Part shown: piece by piece, positions 31,244-36,454 of the stretch | Position numbering within the stretch: position 1 is the first letter of the stretch | Layout of the letters: each line of letters begins with the position of its first letter | IMG/VR virus record: IMGVR_UViG_3300033151_000642 | Span: 1 to 36,454 of that record | Source: a virus | Direction: 5' to 3' (one strand) | Length of the DNA stretch: 36,454 nt | Position numbers and translations under genes: made by a program | Notes under the pieces: model-generated | Databases searched by the model: none | What the model saw: the letters and a program-made list of their open reading frames with translations, nothing else | Told to the model about the DNA's origin: nothing

Positions 31244-31669
31244 CTATTCCTTAATTTTACCATTTATAGTGTTTAAAAGTTCTTTGATTCCATTGCTTCG
31301 ATCACGACACTCTTCACTATGGGAGTCAATTTTATTCCTACTAGCTTCCATTATTTTCGACAATGATCTTTGAGTCGAAGCTACCATGTGCATTATTTTT
31401 GTCAACTCAGCTTGTGTATCTAATACAGATTTTGGCATATACCATATTGGGCGCCCATCTGAATCATGAACATTATGAGCTTTTGCTAATCCTTCCAATA
31501 TTGTATGAATTTCAGTACTTTCTGCTATATGAGCACTGAACCCTGATATACCTAAATTAATAGCTGTGATTACTTCCTTCGTAGTATTCTTAGAAATCAT
31601 TAAATATACAAGTTGTAACGCTAAAAAAACAGTACCAATAATTGTCAATAAAATCTGCTCAGATGTCAT
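31244..31669 (-). CDS. Single-TM protein inside the head-tail gene block
   Basis: I choose ATG 31669 after AGGAACGG; the longer frame from 31753 would start inside the previous gene. The 141-aa product has one N-terminal TM helix (ILLTIIGTVFLALQLVYLMI, about 6-25) followed by a soluble mostly helical domain (LDTQAELTKIMHMVASTQRS, coiled-coil-like SRNKIDSHSEECRDRSNGIK). A head completion gene block rarely contains a membrane protein. It may be a moron, or a pinholin- or antiholin-like protein. I do not recognise a family. Confidence 0.65.
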   Translation of the reverse strand: MTSEQILLTIIGTVFLALQLVYLMISKNTTKEVITAINLGISGFSAHIAESTEIHTILEGLAKAHNVHDSDGRPIWYMPKSVLDTQAELTKIMHMVASTQRSLSKIMEASRNKIDSHSEECRDRSNGIKELLNTINGKIKE

Positions 31670-31679
31670 AATCCGTTCC

Positions 31680-32078
31680 TTAATTTGTATTTGAATCCAT
31701 CCCACGAGCAAAAGCAGAATCATATCTGTCGTCATTCTCTCTTGCCGCTTCAATTTCTGAAATGCTTATCCCAGTTACTGATGGGGCTCCTACACTTAAT
31801 CCAGAGCCAGAGCCGCCCCCCTCTCTGGCCCGTTGGTCATAACTATCCGCTAAGTCATTATAATGTTCAAATTTTTGTTGATTCTCGATCTCAACTGGTC
31901 CTGCCGTAACTTTAACTTTTTCAGCAAAATAAGCAGCGAGAGTTTTACAAGCAGTTGCAGCAGCCCGATATACATTTTCCTCCAAATCGATTATTAATTG
32001 GTAGTGAGCATTAGCAAAAATTTGATCAGTCCCTTCTGGATCACTTACAAGCATCCTAATTTGTTCTATTGTTGCCAT
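31680..32078 (-). CDS. Head-tail connector / adaptor protein (gp6-like)
   Basis: The 132-aa protein has helical segments TIEQIRMLVSDPEGTDQIFA, YQLIIDLEENVYRAAATACK and TLAAYFAEKVKVTAGPVEIE, then FEHYNDLADSYDQRARE. This is the typical layout of phage head-tail adaptor proteins that dock under the portal. A Gly/Ser-rich linker (REGGGSGSGLSVG) separates an acidic C-terminal tail (SEIEAARENDDRYDSAFARG). AAGGGGGG precedes the ATG. Confidence 0.78.
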   Translation of the reverse strand: MATIEQIRMLVSDPEGTDQIFANAHYQLIIDLEENVYRAAATACKTLAAYFAEKVKVTAGPVEIENQQKFEHYNDLADSYDQRAREGGGSGSGLSVGAPSVTGISISEIEAARENDDRYDSAFARGMDSNTN

Positions 32079-32087
32079 TTACCCCCC

Positions 32088-32438
32088 TTATTTGGAAATA
32101 TCTTGTAAAATTGTAAATGTTTCTTTCTTAATAGTTCTTTTGTTACTACTAGCATCTATCATTTCTATATCATAATAATACTCACCTTTTTCTTGGTCTG
32201 TATTTACAGTGGTAGGTTTAAATGATACTTTCCCAGTAGTCGGGACTCCATCTAAAATACCGGTAATATCAAACAATTTGGTTGTATTATCTGGTGGGTC
32301 TTCTAATGTGTCAACAGTTAATTTAAAAGAATAACCCGTAATATCAATAGCAATTTTCGTAGTTTTATTCTTTATTGTAAGTTCTAAAGGATAAGAATCC
32401 CCCCTATAAAATCCAATCGGACCAAGTAATGTAGCCAT
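32088..32438 (-). CDS. BppU-like beta-domain structural protein
   Basis: ATG 32438 (overlap TAATG with the upstream gene, after GGAG) is preferred over TTG 32444, giving 116 aa. The pattern LGPIGFYRGDSYPLELTIKN followed by IDITGYSFKLTVDT...KLFDITG...GKVSFKPT is the beta-sandwich used in baseplate-upper-protein N-terminal domains and related virion proteins. It ends KRTIKKETFTILQDISK. It probably belongs to the virion, but it lies at the head-tail end and not the fibre end, so the exact place is unclear. Confidence 0.65.
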   Translation of the reverse strand: MATLLGPIGFYRGDSYPLELTIKNKTTKIAIDITGYSFKLTVDTLEDPPDNTTKLFDITGILDGVPTTGKVSFKPTTVNTDQEKGEYYYDIEMIDASSNKRTIKKETFTILQDISK

Positions 32439-32713
32439 TAGCAAGTCTCCATCTCAAATGTATCATCTTCTATTTCTATTATTAACTCATCTTCTATTTC
32501 CACAATAATTGGAGATGTCTCAATCTCTACTATAGCTTCTTGAAAATCTATTTCTACATCAAATTGATTATTTGACACTTGTATCTCCAAACCATCTATT
32601 AAAACTAAACCAATACCAGGACCGCCAGTACTTGGATTTTTAATATGATCCCTTACAATATTTCCCGTATTTAGGGTGGATTGATTTAATATAAATTCTC
32701 TAAGAGTTGCCAT
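32438..32713 (-). CDS. 91-aa acidic hypothetical protein
   Basis: The product starts MATLREFILNQSTLNTGNIV, has a Gly/Pro-rich middle (PSTGGPGIGLVLIDG), and ends in four alternating acidic beta segments (VEIDFQEAIVEIE, IIVEIEDELIIEIEDDTFEME). The regular E/I alternation suggests an amphipathic beta-sheet or beta-solenoid edge. I recognise no family; a small virion or assembly protein is likely from its place. Its TAA overlaps the next ATG. Confidence 0.65.
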   Translation of the reverse strand: MATLREFILNQSTLNTGNIVRDHIKNPSTGGPGIGLVLIDGLEIQVSNNQFDVEIDFQEAIVEIETSPIIVEIEDELIIEIEDDTFEMETC

Positions 32714-32715
32714 TT

Positions 32716-33111
32716 TTAAATTTCACCCTCAAGCTCTGGAATGTGTTCAACTGGCAATTTTTCTACAATCTCAATTTGCTGAATAGGCCAAGGCATACGA
32801 GTATCATAACGAACAATATTTGATCTATCACTTTTTATCATTGTGTTTCCTGAACCAATAAAAGATTGCACCCATAAATCATATGCCATGTTATCTTCTA
32901 AGGACATATCTGCTATAAGATATTCACATTTACTTGTTTCATAATATCTAACATGACCACTATCACAATTTTGGACACCTACTCGATAACCATCTACAGG
33001 CAATCGTCCAGTTGTAGGTGCATCCCATGCAAATTTAGAATACCAATCAGCACAAAAAACGGGAGAGATAAATAAAAAAAGAGTTACCAAAACACTAAAA
33101 ACTATTTTCAT
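32716..33111 (-). CDS. Exported fibronectin-III-like protein 1
   Basis: I choose ATG 33111 after GGGAG, giving 131 aa. The start KIVFSVLVTLFLFISPVFCA is a Sec signal peptide with likely cleavage after FCA. The mature part looks like a fibronectin-III sandwich (FAWDAPTTGRLPVDGYRVGV, YDLWVQSFIGSGN, SDRSNIVRYD) with a Cys pair (NCDSG, KCEYL) that could form a disulphide in the periplasm. It is the first listed of three adjacent exported proteins. It may alter the cell surface after infection or decorate the particle; the signal peptide favours export. Confidence 0.72.
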   Translation of the reverse strand: MKIVFSVLVTLFLFISPVFCADWYSKFAWDAPTTGRLPVDGYRVGVQNCDSGHVRYYETSKCEYLIADMSLEDNMAYDLWVQSFIGSGNTMIKSDRSNIVRYDTRMPWPIQQIEIVEKLPVEHIPELEGEI

Positions 33112-33124
33112 TTTAAACTCCCTT

Positions 33125-33484
33125 TTATTGCTTATGTTTAAAATCTTGTGGCGCTTTTGGTCTTCCAACCGATTCCACATATACCTCATTGGAATGAAGA
33201 CTTTCAGCATTATCAGTGTAAGCCGTGCATACAAAATAGTAAGGCTTCCCACATTCAAGGCCAGTTACTTTTCCATGCACTCTACCATCGGGCTGTATCT
33301 CAGGCTTACCAATATCAACGATTGTGGTGTAAAATCCAGTCATAGACCCATACCAGATATGATAGCCAATAACAGATGATTCATCCGCACTTGGTTTCCA
33401 TGAAAAATTCTCTGAACATTCTTGAGCAGATATAGGAGCAGACGTCAGTAAGACCCACAAAATAAATAACATAAGTTTTTTCAT
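33125..33484 (-). CDS. Exported fibronectin-III-like protein 2
   Basis: I choose ATG 33484 after AGAGG, giving 119 aa. MKKLMLFILWVLLTSAPISA is a clear signal peptide with ISA/Q cleavage. The mature domain has the FnIII pattern FSWKPSADESSVIGYHIWYG, VTGLECGKPYYFVCTAYTDN and SLHSNEVYVES, with Cys residues C33, C87 and C95-type positions that could pair. The C-terminal GRPKAPQDFKHK resembles a linker that would lead to a next domain. It is paralogous in layout to the flanking exported proteins. Confidence 0.72.
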   Translation of the reverse strand: MKKLMLFILWVLLTSAPISAQECSENFSWKPSADESSVIGYHIWYGSMTGFYTTIVDIGKPEIQPDGRVHGKVTGLECGKPYYFVCTAYTDNAESLHSNEVYVESVGRPKAPQDFKHKQ

Positions 33485-33486
33485 AT

Positions 33487-33540
33487 TTATGCCTCTATTA
33501 AATGAGTGCCACATTTCTTACATTTCGGCAAACGCTTCAT
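33487..33540 (-). CDS. Possible 17-aa CxxC mini-protein
   Basis: ATG 33540-33538 overlaps the stop of exported protein 3 (ATGA) and reads MKRLPKCKKCGTHLIEA then TAA, ending 2 nt before the start of exported protein 2. The CKKCG motif is typical of a zinc knuckle start. Coupling geometry is good, but the ribosome-binding site is weak and length is minimal, so it may be a coupling leader or a relic. Confidence 0.3.
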   Translation of the reverse strand: MKRLPKCKKCGTHLIEA

Positions 33541-33839
33541 CTTTCACTTAATCCGATATTTGATGGATCGTTTGGTAACTCTTTTAAAAACTCGAAAGGG
33601 ATCGGGTTACTTACCCCCCAAAAATTCTTTGCAGTAACTTCAACCACATGCTGACCTTTTGCAATTCCATCAAGATCATAATGTAAAGGTGCTGCTTGTT
33701 CCACAATCTCATTATTATTAAATTTAATAAGATAGGAAGAGTGGGTGGAGTCTTCTTTACAAATCACAAATGGAGCTGCAAAACAATAAGTCCCTATCAG
33801 TGATAGAATTACAACAAAAACAAACATTTTAATCTTCAT
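33537..33839 (-). CDS. Exported beta-sandwich (FnIII-like) protein 3
   Basis: AAAAAGGAG precedes ATG 33839. The 100-aa product has the signal peptide IKMFVFVVILSLIGTYCFAA with cleavage after CFA or FAA. The mature part HYDLDGIAKGQHVVEVTAKN followed by WGVSNPIPFEFLKELP is FnIII/Ig-like and ends in PNDPSNIGLS, resembling the interdomain linker of FnIII modules. It is the first of the exported trio in transcription order, and a candidate promoter lies 29 nt upstream. Function is unknown; superinfection exclusion or surface modification is possible. Confidence 0.7.
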   Translation of the reverse strand: MKIKMFVFVVILSLIGTYCFAAPFVICKEDSTHSSYLIKFNNNEIVEQAAPLHYDLDGIAKGQHVVEVTAKNFWGVSNPIPFEFLKELPNDPSNIGLSER

Positions 33840-33867
33840 ACTTTTTCTCCTTTTTAAAAATTAATAT

Positions 33868-33895
33868 ATTATACATATTATGCAATTGCATCCAA
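33868..33895 (-). promoter_or_regulatory. Candidate leftward promoter before the exported genes
   Basis: On the minus strand TTGGAT (33895-33890), a 16-nt spacer and TATAAT (33873-33868) preceded directly by TG lie at the end of the upstream structural gene. The start, about 33861, would be 22 nt before ATG 33839. The -35 is imperfect. Confidence 0.5.
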
Positions 33896-35002
33896 TACAG
33901 TGTCAGCTACCGACTGATTGGACATAAGCATATTATTGATGGTCATGCCATTCCAAGTTCCTGTAGGAATATCATTACCAAGTTCATCTTTTAAAAATCC
34001 AATTCCTATGCAAGATACAGTCCCCGCTATACAAGTAGCCGAATCTAAAATAATAATACCCTGATTAACTCCACAAAGGGCGTTAGTTCCTGGAGCAGAC
34101 ATATTAATAAATTCAATCATTCCAGTATAGTTACTTAAAACAAGATGATTATCTCCATTATTAAAATTTATCACGGGCATTGTTTCATCTTCTAACCGAG
34201 TACAATTACTGATAAAAGATTCAGCAGCTCCATCAAGAGTTAATATCCCACCTAAAGAACTATCATGTATATGTCCATTAAAATACAATATATCACCAAT
34301 AACACATTCAGATACTTCAGTCCCTCCATCAAGAACTCCAGAAAGATGAAATTTAGTCAATGTAATATTAGCTACATTGGCAGGACTTGCAACTGTTAAA
34401 GCGGTATTGACATGTGATTTTCCGTAAATATGAAAACCAGAAAAATCTCCGGTATTTAAAGTGGCAGGTTCTCTGACTTCAATATCCGTAAACCCCTTAC
34501 TATTGGCAATTAATATAGTATCCGCAAAGTTATTTACAGGATGTTCTACATTACCAGATGGATAATTTATCCCAGTTTGTAAAGTGGTAACATCCATAGA
34601 AACCCTACCACCATAACTGGCATATTGAATTGCAGCCAAATCAGATTGAGTAGCAGAACTGGAAGCAGTAATCAAAACTTGAGTAAAAGCTGTTGGATAA
34701 ATTGATCCCAAAATATTTACAGCAACTATATTCCCACCAGCTACAGTGCATTGAATATAGTCTGGGCCTGATCGAGCCTCAAAAGCAAGTTGCCAATCGT
34801 CTAATAAAGTAAGAGTTAATCCTACAGCCACCCCACCTCCAAGTGGTTCTTTCCCTGCACAAGATACAATAATTGGGATATCCATTGAGGATAACTCATC
34901 CTCGTACTCCCGGATACTGTTTAACAAGTTTTGGATTGTTATCTCAGTATCGGGAGCAAGGACAGTTATAACTTTACTGACTTTATCAAATGATAATGCC
35001 AT
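33878..35002 (-). CDS. Beta-helix-like minor structural protein
   Basis: The 374-aa protein has an N-terminal conserved part (LSFDKVSKVITVLAPDTEIT, LLNSIREYEDELSSMDIPII, DDWQLAFEARSGP) seen in phage structural proteins near the capsid genes. Then follows a repetitive beta-rich region (about 150-330: NFADTILIANSKGFTDIEVR, FHIYGKSHVNTALTV, FHLSGVLDGGTEVSECVIGD, NHLVLSNYTGMIEFIN) with the rhythm of a right-handed beta-helix. The end SVADTVLDAIA is helical. A capsid-associated decoration or fibre role is likely. AAGGATTAACT gives the ribosome-binding site. Confidence 0.65.
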   Translation of the reverse strand: MALSFDKVSKVITVLAPDTEITIQNLLNSIREYEDELSSMDIPIIVSCAGKEPLGGGVAVGLTLTLLDDWQLAFEARSGPDYIQCTVAGGNIVAVNILGSIYPTAFTQVLITASSSATQSDLAAIQYASYGGRVSMDVTTLQTGINYPSGNVEHPVNNFADTILIANSKGFTDIEVREPATLNTGDFSGFHIYGKSHVNTALTVASPANVANITLTKFHLSGVLDGGTEVSECVIGDILYFNGHIHDSSLGGILTLDGAAESFISNCTRLEDETMPVINFNNGDNHLVLSNYTGMIEFINMSAPGTNALCGVNQGIIILDSATCIAGTVSCIGIGFLKDELGNDIPTGTWNGMTINNMLMSNQSVADTVLDAIA

Positions 35003-35011
35003 AGTTAATCC

Positions 35012-36454
35012 TTAAGGTGTATATTGACTATCATCAGTTCTAATTGCAGAACCAGCATAACCAGTTGCAGTATATTCTCCAGAAGTAACAAAAGGCAATT
35101 TACCAGCAATCCTCAGTTTTGCAACAACATACCTATTTGAGACAAAGATTGTACTGGTTTCAGATACACTGGTGCCTGTTGCCTGTTCAAGAACATAAGG
35201 AACATAACAATACTGTCCACCAGTATAAGTGGATGCGGTAATAGTAACTGCGTATATTTTTCCAGAATAAGAAGTATAAGCATATGAAATTTCAGTGCCA
35301 TCATCATCCACAACTATTATAGAACCAGTAGAGGGAGTGTCAGCAGGAATATCAACTGTCACCTCAATTTCATCGGTTGCATTAACACCAGCTTTTAATG
35401 TTTGTTGAGTTTTATCAACTAAACCAGAACCTTGTGCAGTTTCTTCGTAAATACCGACCCTATCTCCAGATACAGTACCATTCATTACAAACGCCTGATA
35501 ATTAGGAGGATTCCTGGTTGTATTGCCGTTATCAATAAGCTGGAACGCTTGGGCATCATCACCATGTAATCCAGTGAAATAAACTCCTCTTGCACCAAAG
35601 AATTTACCACCAGCAAATGTGCCAAAGGGAGCAGTTACAACCGGGGAATATGCAGCATCAGCATAAAGATAAGCCTCGCCATTAATAAAAGCTGCATCTG
35701 TACCAACTTCAAGTTGAGTTGTACTGGTTCGTCTTGTCCAGAATTTAGTAACCTCATAAACAGTAGCAAGGGATTGACCGTCACAATCTATCTCGCAATC
35801 ATAATTCTGATCTCCATTGCCATCGCCAATATCATATTGAAATGGAGAAGCAAATTGATAAGCTACTGCTATTGCAGCCGTATCCGTGCCTGATCCACCT
35901 AAAGAAGCTGGTGTATAATCTTCAATGGTTCCAACAGCGGTTTCATTATTACCATCAAGAGCAGTACCAAGAGGAACAGCATTCTGACCAGCAGTAGTCA
36001 AGGTGATAACAAAGTTTGAATACAATTCACCAAACTCTCTTGCAAAAACTGTAATTGCTTTTGCATCAATATCAACCGAACCCTCAGCGACTTTAACAAG
36101 AATATCAAAATGACCGTCAGCCCAAGATTGATCCGCAACAAAACCTGACCAGTCAAGAACAACTCCATCTTGATAAATATACAATGTTGGAGACCCATTA
36201 ATAGAACCAAGAGAATAAGGATTAGCAAAAATGGTTTCACCTGTAACAGAATCAACCAAAGCATCTCCTGTGACACCAGCATCTCCATTAATACTCATTA
36301 CTGAATCTTCAGCAATAACAGTGGATGATCCAATTCTTATCCACCATTTCTGCCCAACATTATCAAAGTCAACCAATGCTCCTACATCGCCCGCATCATC
36401 AGTCACCTGAGAACCAATGTTGGCTTCATCCGGTCCAGCATATGTCCCATCAAG
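35012..36454 (-). CDS. Minor structural protein, N-terminus outside the window (partial)
   Basis: The frame is open through the right edge; 16 codons precede the internal GTG at 36406 (LDGTYAGPDEANIGSQ), so the visible 480 residues lack the true start. The sequence is rich in Gly, Asp, Thr and beta-strands, with no charged coiled coil, as in phage capsid decoration or fibre proteins. Distinct parts include ITVFAREFGELYSNFVITLT, GRGVYFTGLHGDDA-like RGVYFTGLHGDDAQAFQLID, and a C-terminal domain YVVAKLRIAGKLPFVTSGEY. It precedes the beta-helix-like protein and, given the order of the arm, probably follows the capsid genes outside the window. Confidence 0.65.
   Translation of the reverse strand, partial: LDGTYAGPDEANIGSQVTDDAGDVGALVDFDNVGQKWWIRIGSSTVIAEDSVMSINGDAGVTGDALVDSVTGETIFANPYSLGSINGSPTLYIYQDGVVLDWSGFVADQSWADGHFDILVKVAEGSVDIDAKAITVFAREFGELYSNFVITLTTAGQNAVPLGTALDGNNETAVGTIEDYTPASLGGSGTDTAAIAVAYQFASPFQYDIGDGNGDQNYDCEIDCDGQSLATVYEVTKFWTRRTSTTQLEVGTDAAFINGEAYLYADAAYSPVVTAPFGTFAGGKFFGARGVYFTGLHGDDAQAFQLIDNGNTTRNPPNYQAFVMNGTVSGDRVGIYEETAQGSGLVDKTQQTLKAGVNATDEIEVTVDIPADTPSTGSIIVVDDDGTEISYAYTSYSGKIYAVTITASTYTGGQYCYVPYVLEQATGTSVSETSTIFVSNRYVVAKLRIAGKLPFVTSGEYTATGYAGSAIRTDDSQYTP

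Noticed and set aside
31670-31753. 28-residue hydrophobic extension of the single-TM gene
   Set aside because: It lies inside the connector gene, while ATG 31669 has its own ribosome-binding site.
33112-33258. 49-residue N-terminal extension of the exported protein 1 gene
   Set aside because: It overlaps the previous gene and would bury the signal peptide; ATG 33111 has GGGAG upstream.
1-36454. tRNA genes, rRNA, insertion sequences, integrase or attachment sites
   Set aside because: No cloverleaf-like sequence, transposase, recombinase motif or terminal repeat was recognised by eye; a tRNAscan run could still find a degenerate tRNA.

Overview
This window is part of a tailed (siphovirus-type) bacteriophage genome. 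It is AT-rich and densely packed, with many ATGA or TAATG stop/start overlaps. A rightward arm (about 1-14,484) carries nucleotide metabolism, DNA modification and replication genes. It converges on a leftward arm (14,566-36,454) that carries virion structure and lysis genes. Terminase, portal, major capsid, helicase and primase are not visible, so both ends are cut from a larger genome. The last leftward gene runs off the right edge. No integrase or repressor was recognised. A Gram-negative host is likely but not proven; the hints are an M15 endolysin without a signal peptide, three exported phage proteins, and DUF2163/BR0599 and DUF2793 tail proteins.

Rightward arm. A terminator (242-280) and a strong extended -10 promoter (321-349) precede an operon. 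It contains a lysine-tailed putative DNA-binding protein, a P-loop dNMP-kinase-like protein, an HNH homing endonuclease wedged between genes, an AsnB-type glutamine amidotransferase, a dimeric-type dUTPase, a small unknown, and two tandem divergent cytosine-C5 methyltransferase paralogues. A palindrome at 6857-6901 acts as both a terminator-like hairpin and the container of the next promoter and ribosome-binding site. A GHKL-type ATPase, a thymidylate-synthase-fold enzyme with the Asp that marks dCMP-using members, dCMP deaminase, family A DNA polymerase, a two-TM protein and a VRR-NUC-like nuclease follow. Four rightward promoters share TTTACA/T - 17 nt - TG-n-TATA(C/T)T.

Convergence zone (13,808-14,565). 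This mostly non-coding stretch has an 11-bp hairpin, a perfect-period 27-bp triple repeat that carries the phage extended -10 on the opposite strand, and an 11-bp dyad between the two arms.

Leftward arm, in transcription order: two large minor structural proteins; three small exported fibronectin-III-like proteins that may have their own promoter; head-tail connector and closure genes; tail terminator; tail tube; tail-assembly chaperones joined by a canonical GGGAAAC -1 frameshift; a tape measure protein with a triplicated C-terminal module; distal tail proteins; a tail hub carrying an inserted von Willebrand A domain with an intact MIDAS; a 1222-residue carbohydrate-binding fibre; a DUF2793 protein; and an M15 endolysin.

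The most interesting hypothesis is a cytosine (hyper)modification pathway. A TS-fold dCMP-type enzyme, a dNMP kinase, an amidotransferase and two C5-methyltransferase-like enzymes with altered catalytic motifs sit together with dUTPase and dCMP deaminase. All function calls come from reading motifs by eye; no database search was run.
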